This document shows positions 46,139-57,895 of a stretch of 64,000 nucleotides of DNA, in pieces. The stretch comes from Rheum nobile (lineage: Eukaryota; Streptophyta; Magnoliopsida; Caryophyllales; Polygonaceae), in contig WOAB01000606.1 of the NCBI GenBank assembly GCA_027886185.1, positions 4,464,001 through 4,528,000 on the forward strand, read 5' to 3'. The notes beneath the pieces are model-generated. The model was not told the DNA's origin. It saw only the letters and a list, made by a program, of their open reading frames with translations, and ran no database searches. The translations under genes and the position numbers were made by a program. The stretch's first letter is position 1; each line of letters begins with the position of its first letter.

Positions 46139-47880
46139 TATAACACCCCCAAATCTTAACCCATTTGGAAATGTATTACCGTCAGTGACCCCAGTGTTCC
46201 TTACCGAGATCACCCAAGGCTTTACCGGATTAAATACAATTTAAGGCATACAATGATACATAATGATCAAAGTATCCAAATCAAAACATCAATCAAATGA
46301 AACATGAGTTACGGGATTACAACCCAATCCCGAATAGGTCAAACACAGAGTTCAAACAAAGTACAGCGGAAGACAAATAAAAGATTTTACAAACGGGGTT
46401 GTGATCGTGATGATCACCTGCCCAAGGATCTCAACCTGATTAAAAGCAATTATTAAAACATCCAAAAACAACCGTCGTCTTCATAGTCAATCTAGTCTCC
46501 TCAAATCTTCACTCTATATGATGTGTCGAATCGAACGGATGACACCAGCCAACCATGCAAGGGAAAACATTGGTTGGTTAGTCTAACTGAATAGACTAGC
46601 AAGGGTACAAAGCAGACTGGTTCGAAGCAGTCATATTAGGTTAGACTCATCGCTTCTCGGATAATAACCGATAACGGTAGTCAACCATCATATTCCTACT
46701 GGAATAAACAAGAGGTATGCACAAGAGAAGATTCTGGAAGACTGAATCTTCAAAGAAATCGACTCGAAAGAAGACTCCAACGGAAGTGAGTCTTTAAGGA
46801 AGAAATGACAAATCTGGAATATTATAGAATCATACAACAATGATTTAAAAGTTGACTGAGATGCTTCGGTTCACGACCAACCTCATCGCCTACAGCGAAT
46901 CCAGATTGGAAAGAGAACGTACTACATTCAAGTCTAGATCTTACAGAACCACATAACGATTTAAAAAACTGACTAAGATGTTTCGGTTCACGACCAACCT
47001 CATCGCTTACCACGAATCCAGATTGGAAAGAGAACGTACTCTGATCAAAGTCGAGACGAGTTTTCCTAGCTGCACTATAACTTAGCTGCACTACTCGCCC
47101 AAGGTATATTAATCATGTGCACTCGGGCACTTATCTTATTTAATTCCAAAACGAGCATTACGTTATAAGCTTTTACATCTCCACACAAGAGATATCGGAT
47201 CTCCTCACAAGAGATATCGGATCTCCTCACAAGAGATATCAGATCTCCTCACAAGAGATATCGAAGGGATGAACCCTGGAAGATTTGGCACTAGCGAAGT
47301 GCGCCTACCCTGTGAAAGGGTATGGTCATGACCAAAGAGAAAGTACTGGGGACGAACCACCAAGTACCAGTTATAAAGAAACAGCTAAACCCCCTCGAGG
47401 TACATAGCGTTCCTAGCCACTAGTGCTAACTAAACAGTACAGCACAACAACGGTTACTGGATAAATCCACATAAAGGCCCGAAAGGCGATCACAGATAAT
47501 AGCGTTGTTCTAACAGATATACAACCTATTATATGATTTTCAAAACAGTTTAACAAAGCCGTTTCCAGACAAACAGAATATTCATTCCAAATTAATTACT
47601 CAGATAAACTACTGATAATTAATGTAAATATGGAACGAATGAGCAAGAGCGAACCGCCACTTGCCTTACTCCGCAAAATAGTCTAAAGACGTCACTGGAT
47701 TCTGGGGTCGACACGGTATAGTTCCGACAGCACAACAACCTTCGAGTCGACCCATAAAAGGAACCCTAAGTTAGATCCGACATAAACAGTACGAATCTAA
47801 ACACGGCGAAAGAACACGAAGGAAAGACACCACGATGACAACCAACCAAGCCAAAGCCACGAAGGCGTTCTGGGCTCTGG

Positions 47881-47932
47881 CGGCGGTCGCCGTTCTTGGC
47901 GGCGGTCGCCGTGAAGAACACGGCGGTCGCCG
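47881..47932. promoter_or_regulatory. GC dyads downstream of element C TATA box
   Basis: CGGCGGTCGCCG at 47881, 47900 and 47921 (steps 19 and 21 bp), starting about 249 bp downstream of the TATA box in the minus direction. The other LTR keeps only one unit (about 54320-54331). Confidence 0.85.
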
Positions 47933-48176
47933 TGACGAACTCAGACGACACAGAACGAGAGAAAACTCACCCAAAACACGAGCGGTTCGGCCTCCTTCGA
48001 CTTGCTTTGGCTTCTAACCTCCAAGGCTAACCAAAAGCTTCACAAAGGCACTCTGGAAACACACCACAACACCTCCGGCGAGCACAAGAAAACCGATGAA
48101 ACTCAACTCACTTTGAGGGAGAATTTTGGCAGCGATTCGGGGTTGTAGATGACCCAAAACCCATGCCCAAGCTCCT

Positions 48177-48186
48177 CTATATATAG
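48177..48186 (-). promoter_or_regulatory. TATA box, element C 3' LTR
   Basis: CTATATATAG, repeated at 54577-54586 in the 5' LTR. Confidence 0.75.
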
Positions 48187-48291
48187 GCAAACCCCAAGGA
48201 GTACCCAGCAAACCCTAAGACGCGGCAAACGACGCAACGGCGCGCCTCGAACGACGCCGGCGACCGACGGGCAAAGCCCACTAGACAATCA

Positions 48292-48444
48292 CGGCGGTCG
48301 CCGTTTTTGCCTGCGGCGGGCACGCAGCGGTCGCCGTAAATGCGGCGGTCGCCGTTGAAAGGTCTGTCGCGGCCAGCTAGAAGCTGACACGCTGACTCAT
48401 CGGGCCCAACCACGGCGGTCGCCGTTTCTGAACGGTGGTCGCCG
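48292..48444. promoter_or_regulatory. GC dyads upstream of element C TATA box
   Basis: CGGCGGTCGCCG or near forms at 48292, 48314, 48325, 48343, 48413 and 48433, about 105-260 bp upstream of the TATA box. The matching set in the 5' LTR is at about 54692-54844. Confidence 0.8.
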
Positions 48445-48657
48445 TTTCTCCCTTTTCCCGCCCGTTTAGCTTTGAACTAACCAGACGTTAAACCGGGATA
48501 AAAATTATCGTACGCGAATGACAATTAAACTCCAAGGCATGATGTCTGTATATTATTTCACTGAGAAAAATATTACAGATACAGAGCACATTACAGAATG
48601 TCTCAAGCTACCTGAATTAAATCCGACGTATACAACGGGTACCCGGGAAAATTCCAT

Positions 48658-50786
48658 AATTCGAAGTTGTCCTTTCGACCAACTCTGGTCCAAGTAGAAC
48701 CTTGTCGGCGTACTCAACCCAACAAATCTGAGATCTACCTCTGTGACCATACAAAGCTTCAAACGGAGCCATCTTGATTGTAGCATGCCAGCTATTATCG
48801 TACGCGAGCTCAATCAGACTTAGGCTGTCTTCCCAGCTAGTCGGATGATCGAGTATGTATGCTTCTTAGCATATCTTCCAGGGTCTAGATGGTCTTTCAG
48901 ACTGACCATCTGTCTGAGGATGAAACGCTGTTGAATCTCAATATAGTTCCCATGGCCTTGTGAAGTTCTTGCTATAAACTTGACATAAATCGGCCATCTC
49001 GATCCGATACAATGGTCTTAGGAATGCCATGTAACGGACAATCTCCTGGTGGAAACTTCTGCTGACCTCTGGGTTACCCAAGTAACCTCAGTTTCCAATA
49101 CAAATACTATTGCTACTAGTTCTAGGTCATGTGTTGGTTAGTTTGCTTCATAGGTTTTCAATTGTCTAGATGCGTATGCAATATCCTTGCCTTTCTGCAT
49201 CAAAGACACATCCCAACCCATTTCTCGAAGCATTAACTATAGACCATATAGCCATCATTCTTTCCGACAATGCCAAAACTGGTGCATAAGTCAGACACTG
49301 TTTCAACTTCTTGAAAACTGGTCTTGCACTTGTCATCCCAGACAACTTCTTGTTGCCCTTGCGGAACAGACTGGTCATAGGTGGAGTGATCTTAGAAAAA
49401 TCCTTCCATGAACCGTCTATAATGCTCAGCAAGCTCTGGGAAACTGCGCACCTCGCTCACACCCTGAGGCCGCTTTCAAACTACTACTGATTCACTCTTC
49501 TGGGGAATAACCATAACCTCATTCTTATTGATCACATGGCCTAAGAAAGCCACTTCTAGATCCAACAATCGCACTTAGTCCATTTTGCGTACAACCGACT
49601 CGGTCTAAGGACCGATAAAGCAATCCACAGATGTTCCCTGTGAGCTTCCTTGCTCGGGAAAATATCAAAATGCCATTGATGAAGACCACTATGAACTTAT
49701 TCAAGTATTGGTCTAAAACATCGATGCACTAGGTTCAAGAAAACTGCTAAAGCATTCGTAGATCCAGATGGCATGACTACAAACTAGTAGTGACCATCTC
49801 TTGTCCGAAACGCAATCCTCGGAATATCATCCTCACGAATCCTGAGCTGATGAAAACCAGATCTTAGGTCGATCTTGGAGAAAACGTTTGCTCCCTGTAG
49901 TTGATCCAACATATCATCACTCCTTGGCAACAAATTATTGCTCTTGATCGTGACTTTATTCAACTCTCGAAAGTCAAAATAAAGTCGAAACGGTCCATCT
50001 TTTATTTTGACAAATAAAACTAGGGCACTCCTACTCAAGGTGATGCACTCAGCTTTATATAACTTTTGTCAAGAAGATCTTTGAGTTGCTTCTTCAACTC
50101 TTGCATCTCAACAGGAGCCATCCGGTATGGTGCCTCAGAGATCGGCGTGGTACACGGCTCGGAATCAATTGCAAATTCTGTGACACGATTCGGGGTATCC
50201 AGGAATATCTTTTGGAAAGACACCCGTAAATCCTCTAACCACAGAAATATCAAAAACTGAAGTCGATCACTGCCTTGTGACGCTTCCGTCAATCCATACC
50301 GAGAATAATTATCGTATGGGACCATGGTTATTTAGGTCAAATCGCTTTGAATTTCTTACCCTTAATGGTAATCGATAATCTGACAGACGATTGGTTCCCA
50401 CTAAATGGTCACCATCTTGGACCAGCCCACTACATGGTTCACAGACGACTCACTAGTGGCTCCGAGTCCAGGCCCAGCCATTACCAGCGTCCTCTGTTGC
50501 CATGAGCCACTGTCCATATATCTCAACCCATCCTTGGTAGCTCCACCTAATTAATAGGCAGCCATCTCCTAAGAGGTTGTTGGTGAGTCTCGAACACGAG
50601 ACCTTACCCCATCAACAAGCAACGAAACATAACTTGGTATAAACCAAAGGTTCATATATAAGAAGAGTTACAACAAAAGGTTCACAACCTCGTTGCACAC
50701 ACCACTTAACTTACAACCATCCAAAAAATGAAATTCTGGGTAGCACCCACATCAACAACACATTAACAACAGTAGTACAAAATACT
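48658..50786 (-). pseudogene. Element C pol, decayed
   Basis: RT pieces at 50325-50035 and 50038-49784, RT-RNase H pieces to 49166, and integrase with frameshifts at about 49105-48660. The active-site pair is AAT-GGC (Asn-Gly) at 49677-49672, as in B. The same RNase H-to-integrase deletion junction (FALETE/VTWVTQ wording) is present near 49100. At 50030 the same frame-breaking sequence CCTTGAGTAGGAGTGCCC follows SASP as in B. The protease is a stub near 50740. At 50400-50690 there is an insertion absent from B with a TTCGAGAC pol III B-box-like core. Confidence 0.85.
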
Positions 50787-52130
50787 TTAAGCAAATGGAG
50801 CATCGGGTCCATCCGCCTCAAGCATCACGTAAAGGCGTTGACCTTGGCTTCCTGAAGCCATCGGGGCTTTCCCTTTGTTCTGCGCAGTCGTCTGCATTGA
50901 AGGGCTAGGAGCTTCCACTGGACTGAACTTGGGTCGGTTGTTCTGATTAACAGACCCTTGCCGTGATTCAGCTCCTTTCACATTCCTCCGCTGACAGAAC
51001 GCCTGCATATGACCCTCCTTTCCGCAGTCAAAGCATGTCTTTTTGTCCTTCAGACATTCATTGCTCTTGTGTCCGTGCGTACCGCAGTTGTAGCACTGAA
51101 TCGGATTATTGCCTTGGCCAGAACGTTGCGTAGACTCATCATGAGTCTTATCCGTTCTTGCTCGGCCAGATTTGGCAAAATCTGATGGTGGCACGGGGCG
51201 TTTGAACCCACTCGCCTGAGGCTGGTACTGCACTTGCCTCTGGCTGTTACGCTTCTTGGTCGACTCCTCCAGAGTCACCTCCGGCTTGTAGGCTGTATCC
51301 ACATACTGCTCCAGAGTAGAGCATGTGTGGTGCACCATCATCGGCTTGATGTCTGGACTCATCCACTCGTGGAAATACCAGATCTTCTGTGCCTCACTGG
51401 ATATCTCAGGTCCAGCATACTGCATTAGATGATTGAATTTGGTTGCAAGCTCGGTCAGCTTTAATCCATCCGTTTGCGGATACAGAAACTCCTTGTGTTT
51501 CTCCTCCCTCATAGCACGAGAGAAGAAACGATCAGTCATCTTGGTCTTAAACATAGACCAGGTCAATACCGGGCTATCAGCTAAGCCGGTACTCTCCCAC
51601 CATTCGCTGGCTTCTTCCTTTAACTGAAGAGAGGATATATGCACCTTCTCAGCTTCAGTGCACTCAACATTGCGGAATAGCCGCTCCATGTGGGAAAACC
51701 AATGAGCCACCTTGACTGGCTCTCCTTTCCCATCGAAGCTGTCAGGCCTCATGGAGTTAACAGCCTTCAGGGCTCGGCCATACTCCCCTCTATTCCTGAT
51801 CACCCCTCCCTGTAGCACATGGTTCTCTTGTTCCTCAAACCTCGGAACTTCTCGAGATACTGGCACTCCTTGTGCCTGATGCACATTCGGGCGTAACGCG
51901 TCGGCAATCGCTTGCATGACGATTCCCCGAATTTCTGCAACAGCTGCTTTATCAAATATCCTTGGAGCGTTGTCCCTAGCTGGGTCGTTGCCTCCAGGAT
52001 TATTATGAAAGACAGACTCAAGCTCTTCTGATGGGTCTGCAACATTCCTCGGATTTAGTATGGGGTCATTGCTTGGCCCAGCACCAGTACGGATAGTGTT
52101 CCTCGTGTTCACCATCTGTTTACCGATCAA
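50787..52130 (-). CDS. Element C gag, intact 447-aa capsid protein
   Basis: Uninterrupted frame, the longest undamaged gene in the retroelements here. Residues about 110-260 hold the gypsy gag core (HWFSHMERLFRNVECTEAEKV, EASEWWESTG, MTDRFFSRAMREEKHKEF). Residues about 345-380 hold two CCHC knuckles (CYNCGTHGHKSNEC and CFDCGKEGHMQAFC) that would bind RNA. A basic, Gln/Ser-rich linker lies between them. The start follows the leader with MIGKQMVNTRN; MVNTRN, five codons on, is the likelier natural start, as in many Del-type gags. Intactness beside a dead pol suggests selection or recent trans-mobilisation. Confidence 0.9.
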   Translation of the reverse strand: MIGKQMVNTRNTIRTGAGPSNDPILNPRNVADPSEELESVFHNNPGGNDPARDNAPRIFDKAAVAEIRGIVMQAIADALRPNVHQAQGVPVSREVPRFEEQENHVLQGGVIRNRGEYGRALKAVNSMRPDSFDGKGEPVKVAHWFSHMERLFRNVECTEAEKVHISSLQLKEEASEWWESTGLADSPVLTWSMFKTKMTDRFFSRAMREEKHKEFLYPQTDGLKLTELATKFNHLMQYAGPEISSEAQKIWYFHEWMSPDIKPMMVHHTCSTLEQYVDTAYKPEVTLEESTKKRNSQRQVQYQPQASGFKRPVPPSDFAKSGRARTDKTHDESTQRSGQGNNPIQCYNCGTHGHKSNECLKDKKTCFDCGKEGHMQAFCQRRNVKGAESRQGSVNQNNRPKFSPVEAPSPSMQTTAQNKGKAPMASGSQGQRLYVMLEADGPDAPFA

Positions 52131-52562
52131 ATTCCAAGGATTTTATCACTTTAGTATCATTTTGATATAATTATTGTAATAAAATCAACTTAGAATAGAT
52201 CAACTTGGTAATTTCTATTGATGGACTCGAACCGAGTTACTAGGTTCTACAACCTCAACTCACAACGAGCGAACTGGGAATCAAGCCTAACTAGAGATGG
52301 TGAAACCACCTCGGCTTCTCCCGGGTTCCTCTGAAAAGAACAGAATGCACCCATAACTAACGGGGCAATGGGAAATGAATTAGTATTTCTAGACATAGAA
52401 GCAAGCTTACTATATCAGACTGTACAGAAGACATGACTATGAACGGTGTTTTGAAAATGAAATTCTTTTCACTTTAAAAAAAAAAAATTTAGAGCCTTTT
52501 TAAAGCATTTTCAAAAACGGATAAATGATTTATAAAATCCCAAACCCGATTTAAAACCTTTG
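52131..52562 (-). other. Element C leader
   Basis: Non-coding stretch between primer site and gag, nearly collinear with the B leader (16318-16735). Confidence 0.7.
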
Positions 52563-52574
52563 GCTCTGATACCA
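52563..52574 (-). other. Primer binding site of element C (tRNA-iMet)
   Basis: Minus strand TGGTATCAGAGC, 4 nt from the LTR edge at 52579. Confidence 0.95.
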
Positions 52575-52578
52575 CAAC

Positions 52579-55096
52579 TGTAACACCCCTAAATCTTAAC
52601 CCATTTGGAAAGGTATTACCGCCAGTGACCCCAGTGTTCCTTACCGAGATCACCCAAGGCTTTACCGGATTAAATACAATTTAAGGCATACAATGATACA
52701 TAATGATCAAAGTATCCAAATCAAAACATCAATCAAATGAAACATGAGTTACGAGATTATAACCCAATCCCGAATAGGTCAAACACAGAGTTCAAACAAA
52801 GTACAGCGGAAGACAAATAAAAGATTTTACAAACGGGGTTGTGATCGTGATGATCACCTGCCCAAGGATCTCAACCTGATTAAAAGCAATTATTAAAACA
52901 TCCAAAAACAACTGTCGTCTTCATAGTCAATCTAGTCTCCTCAAATCTTCACTCTATCTGATGTGCCGAATCGAACGGATGACACCAGCCAACCATACAA
53001 GGGAAAACATTGGTTGGTTAGTCTAACTGAATAGACTAGCAAGGTTACAAAGCAGACTGGTTCGAAGCAGTCATATTATGTTAGACTCATCGCTTCTCGG
53101 ATAATAACCGATAACGGTAGTCAACCATCATATTCCTACTGGAATAAACAAGAGGTATGCACAAGAGAAGATTCTGGAAGACTGAATCTTCACAGAACTC
53201 GACTCGAAAGAAGACTCCAACGGAAGTGAGTCTTTAAGGAAGAAATGACAAATCTGGAATATTACAGAATCATACAACAATGATTTAAAAGTTGACTGAG
53301 ATGATTCGGTTCACGACCAACCTCATCGCCTACAGCGAATCCAGATTGGAAAGAGAACGTACTACATTCAAGTCTAGATCTTACAGAACCACATAACGAT
53401 TTAAAAACTGACTAAGATGTTTCGGTTCACGACCAACCTCATCGCTTACCACGAATCCAGATTGGAAAGAGAACGTACTCTGATCAAAGTCGAGACGAGT
53501 TTTCCTAGCTGTACTATAACTTAGCTGCACTACTCGCCCAAGGTATATTAATCATGTGCACTCGGGCACTTATCTTACTTAATTCCAAAACGAGCATTAC
53601 GTTATAAGCTTTTACATCTCCACACAAGAGATATCGGATCTCCTCACAAGAGATATCGGATCTCCTCACAAGAGATATCAGATCTCCTCACAAGAGATAT
53701 CGAAGGGATGAACCCTGGAAGATTTGGCACTAGCGAAGTGCGCCTACCCTGTGAAAGGGTATGGTCATGACCAAAGAGAAAGTACTGGGGACGAACCACC
53801 AAGTACCAGTTATAAAGAAACAGCTAAACCCCCTCGAGGTACATAGCGTTCCTAGCCACTAGTGCTAACTAAACAGTACAGCACAACAACGGTTACTGGA
53901 TAAATCCACATAAAGGCCCGAAAGGCGATCACAGATAATAGCATTGTTCTAACAGATATACAACCTATTATATGATTTTCAAAACAGTTTAACAAAGCCG
54001 TTTCCAGACAAACAGAATATTTATTCCAAATTAATTACTCAGATAAACTACTAATAATTAATGTAAATATGGAACGAATGAGCAAGAGCGAACCACCACT
54101 TGCCTTACTCCGCAGAATAGTCTAAAGACGTCACTGGATTCCGGGCTCGACACGGTATAGTTCCGACAGTACAACAACCTTCGAGTCGACCCATAAAAGG
54201 AACCCTAAGTTAGATCTGACATAAACAGTACGAATCTAAACACGGCGAAAGAACACGAAAGGAAAGACGCCACGACGATAACCAACCAATCCAAAGCCAC
54301 GAAGGCGTTCTGGGCTCTGGCGGCGGTCGCCGTGACGAACTCAGACGACACAAAACGAGAGAAAACTCACCCAAAACATGAACGGTTCGGCCTCCTTTGA
54401 CTTGCTTTGGCTTCTAACCTCCAAGGCTAACCAAAAGCTTCACAAAGGCACTCTGGAAACACACCACAACACCTCCGGCGAGCACAAGAAAACCGACGAA
54501 ACTCAACTCACTTTGAGGGAGAATTTTGGCAGCGATTCAGGGTTGTAGATGACCCAAAACCCATGCCCAAGCTCCTCTATATATAGGCAAACCCCAAGGA
54601 GTACCCAGCAAACCCTAAGACGCGGCAAACGACGCAACGGCGCGCCTCGAACGACGCCGGTGACCGACGGGCAAAGCCCACTAGACAATCACGGCGGTCG
54701 CCGTTTTTGCCTGCGGCGGGCACGCGGCGGTCGCCGTAAATGCGGCGGTCGCCGTTGACAGGTCTGTCGCGGCCAGCTAGAAGCTGACACGCTGACTCCT
54801 CGGGCCCAACCACGGCGGTTGCCGTTTCTGAACGGCGGTCGCCGTTTCTCCCTTTTCCCGCCCGTTCAGCTTTGAACGAACCAGACGTTAAACCGGGATA
54901 AAAATTATCGTACGCGAACGACAATTAAACTCCAAGGCATGATGTATGCATATTATTTCACTGAGAAAAATATTACAGATATAGAGCACATTACAGAATG
55001 TCTCAAGCTACCTGAATTAAATCCGACGTATACAACGGGTACCCGGGAAAATTCCATAATTCCCAATATAACCTTACGAAATTACGGGGTATCACA
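52579..55096 (-). repeat. 5' LTR of element C (2518 bp)
   Basis: TGTAACACCC...GGGTATCACA, complete. TATA box 54586-54577; dyads upstream (54692-54844) and one downstream unit (about 54320). The 22-bp ACAAGAGATATC repeat is present as in the partner. Confidence 0.95.
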
Positions 55097-56244
55097 CATT
55101 CAACCCTAATCCTTAATTTGTTCCTCTTCATTCCTCCTACACCATTGATTTCATCATTCCCCCCCCCCCCCCCCCCTCAAAGTCCAGTGCTGTAATCTCC
55201 ATGGAAGCATCTATGGATAAGTTTCGAACATATCGCACTACAAGTATTGTCCTGACGTGATTGTTTTTCAATGTTATTGTGGGCGTAATATTCATATGTT
55301 GTTGTGTTTATGTATTTGTTAGGTCGAAGTAACTATTTACTTTGATTATCGATGGTAAATGAAAGACACTTTCAATCTCATAATATTTTGAGTATTTTCA
55401 TCGGCCTCCAAGTTTATCTTGGCGTTCTTCAATATTTATCCTGTCACCAGAAAATATATTATAAATGGAAAAAGAAGATAGGCGAATTTGCATGGATACC
55501 CTACTTTTTTAAAAAGTTTGTATAAATACCTCATAAATTACAAAACAGCAAAGCATGCCTATTTGGGTATTTTTGCCATAAATTCTATTTTCTTTTTCTA
55601 TTAAAACAAAAAATCTAAAAAATAATTTTTTAAATCAAAAGAAACTCAAATGAAAATTAAAAAGTAGTAAACAAAATCGTAAAAATTGGTTTTCGTTTTT
55701 TTATTAAAAATAGAAACTAAAAAGTATTAAAGATGGAAACTAAAGATATAGTGAAATCTTTATCAAACGTTTTTGTGACGATCCTGTCATCGCTTTTCCT
55801 AAATTCCGACAGTAATCCATTCAACCCTAATCAACCCTAATTTGTTCCTCTTCGTTCCTCCTACACCATTGATTTCATCATATTTTTTTCACTATTTTTT
55901 TTCCCGAAGTCGAGTGTTGTAATCTCCATGGAACTAAAAAGTATTAAAGATGGAAACTATTTTTTTTATTAAAGATAGAAACTAAAAAGTATTAAAGATG
56001 GAAACTATTTTGTTTCCCGAGGTTGACAACTTACATTTTTGTAGAACAATCTCGTTCTGGCTAACAACTTATTTTGTTGTAGAACAAACTCGTAAGCATC
56101 CTGCCGGTCTCCTTTTTTTTACATGTCATCTTAATAGTTGGTAAACAAGACACATTCATGCTCAGAATATTTTAAGTATTTTATCGGCCTCCACCTTTAT
56201 CTTGTCACTCTTCAATATTTATCTTGTCAACAGATACAATGATA

Positions 56245-56503
56245 CTCCCTCCGTCCCAAAATATAGTTCTTGATTCTGTTTTTGATACTATTCACAGTTG
56301 AAGAGAATCTTTAAGATTTCTTCCAATATATAAGAAAAAAAATAATCATATGGGGTCTTGTTTGATTCCTCTCAATGAGTACTTTGACAATATCAAAAAA
56401 TGTATAATTTTTATTAACATGTAATTAGAGATATTAACGATACAAAATACGCATCGACAAGTGTGCAAAAAGAAACAGGAACTATATTTTGGGACAGATG
56501 AAG
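56245..56503. mobile_element. Stowaway MITE (259 bp)
   Basis: CTCCCTCCGTCCCAAAATAT... and ...ATATTTTGGGACAGATGAAG form terminal inverted repeats, and TA flanks both ends (56243-56244 and 56504-56505). Standard Tc1/mariner Stowaway structure. Confidence 0.9.
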
Positions 56504-56744
56504 TATTATATTAAAAATGGAAAAAAATATTTAAGGAAAAACCCCAAAATATTTACCACTAATCGCGTTTATTCCCTCTCCTATAATTACGGTTATTAAA
56601 AGATTTTAGTTTTCCTATAAAAAACTCAACGGTTTTGCAATCTTTACTCACCCTCATCAGTATTCTGATTCAGCCCTAACCAACTCCATTTGTTCATCAT
56701 CGTTATTTCACTGAAGTCGCCATCTCTAATTTTCGCGAAGCAAC

Positions 56745-57056
56745 ATGGGTAAGTTTTGTTCCAGTCATATTGCATATTATATCCTGTCGGTCTTATCTGT
56801 TTTGCATGTAGTATTCATGTCTTCTTTGTTCCAATATTTTTTAGTTCGAAGCAACTACTTGTTCACTTTGATTACCGATGGTGAATGGAAGGTTTTTGGA
56901 GATAAGTGGTCTTACGAAGGACAGAAAAAACCAAAAGCAATTGTAGTGTCGGAAAGCATAAAATTTGCTGCTAAAAATTTAGGTATAAATTTAATTATTG
57001 TAGGTATTTATACAACATTGAAAAAAATTAGGGTATTTTTGCAAAGTTGTTTCTAA
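56745..57056 (+). pseudogene. Fragment resembling a Mutator-like transposase N-terminus
   Basis: A 103-codon frame. The part from LFTLITDGEWKVFGDKWSYEG to AIVVSESIKFA looks conserved, while the first 30 residues are hydrophobic and may be intron read-through, since ATGG|GTAAGT at 56744 is a splice donor. No full transposase follows. Identification is tentative. Confidence 0.3.
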
Positions 57057-57692
57057 AATGGCCTATGGGCTACTAATTCCACAAGAAGATATTTAAGGGA
57101 AAAAAACAGAAATACTTACCATTACGCAAGTTTTTCCCTCCTTCCTATAATCAGGGTCATTAAAGATGGAAATAATAAAAGATTTTGTGAGATCTTTTCA
57201 GAAACGATTTTCTTAAAAAAAAAACAGAAACGATTTTGCAATCTGTTCTCATCCTTATCTTGACACTATATTGATTCACCCTAACTCCATTTATTCATCA
57301 TCGTTTTTGTTCCCGAAGTCGCCATCTGTAATTTTCGTCGAAGAAATCATGGATAAGTTCGTTCCTATCGCATAACATATTCTATCTTGTCGATCTTCTC
57401 TGAAGATTCATGGATAAATTTATTATATTATTTTAAATAAAAATAATTATTAACAAAATTAGAATTTACTTTTTTCCTAAAAAGTCCTATTTTAGAATTT
57501 GGGCATTTGTTGCTATAATTTTGGAAATAAGTTTAATTATTTTAGACATTTTTACAACATGGTAAAAACTAGGTTATTTTTGCAAAGAAATTTGTAAAAA
57601 AGGTATCGACTACTAATTGTAATTGATTTAATCTTTATCTCCCCATTACTTACATCCTTGAAGAGGCCACCTCTGATCTGTCCCTTGTGCTA

Positions 57693-57703
57693 CTATAAAA
57701 AAA
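57693..57703 (+). promoter_or_regulatory. Possible TATA box of the 66-aa gene
   Basis: CTATAAAAAAAG about 195 bp upstream of the start codon. Confidence 0.4.
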
Positions 57704-57895
57704 GCATCTATGTTGTTCTACTTGTAAGCCCACCCCTCCCATCATTATTCACTGATTTTTCATTCGACCTTTCAAGAATCCAAACGGATAACCCCGCTGA
57801 CTCCTCTCTCAAGATTTCCCCCTTTTGAGGCGAAGATTTTACAGGATATCGCCACAAATCCCGCCCACCGCCATTGAAGAAGCTCGCTAGTTCTG

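Larger units (their letters stand above)
46139..48657 (-). repeat. 3' LTR of element C, inner end deleted
   Basis: Starts TATAACACC (the usual TG is TA here) and aligns with the 5' LTR up to ATTCCATAATTC. The last 35 or so bases (...GGGGTATCACA) are missing where integrase sequence is joined. It holds a 22-bp tandem repeat (ACAAGAGATATCGGATCTCCTC, four units from 47185). An internal duplication of the TTCGGTTCACGACCAACC block sits at 46863 and 46981. The TATA box is CTATATATAG (48186-48177). Confidence 0.93.
46139..55096 (-). mobile_element. Tekay/Del-like LTR retrotransposon C (sister of B)
   Basis: Two long repeats (46139-48657 and 52579-55096), target duplication CATTC (46134-46138 and 55097-55101), tRNA-Met primer site, intact gag and decayed pol on the minus strand. 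The LTRs differ by only about 1-2% by eye apart from dyad-unit and small deletions, so insertion was recent. The inner end of the 3' LTR, the polypurine tract, the 3' non-coding region and the integrase C-terminus are deleted at the junction near 48658. Pol lesions match those of B. Confidence 0.93.
55102..57620 (+). repeat. Diverged tandem units, possibly MULE 5' ends
   Basis: Three to four units share the order ATTCAACCCTAA..TTTGTTCMTCATCG.., GAAGTCGCCATCT..AATTTTCG and ATGGATAAGTT-like first-exon wording (55196, 56744, 57349). Each is followed by TTTAATTATT..TTTTTGCAAAG. Best pair: 56520-57075 and 57085-57620. The unit at 56745 encodes RSNYLFTLITDGEWKVFGDK and KPKAIVVSESI, which reminds me of the N-terminal domain of Mutator-type transposases. 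That link is a guess from memory. A 20-C run is at 55160-55179. Confidence 0.45.

Noticed and set aside
47185..47272. 22-bp ACAAGAGATATC repeat as a regulatory operator
   Set aside because: A simple four-unit tandem duplication present in both C LTRs, with no positional link to the TATA box.
55160..55179. Poly-C run as a feature
   Set aside because: A homopolymer, possibly length-uncertain in sequencing; no further signal.
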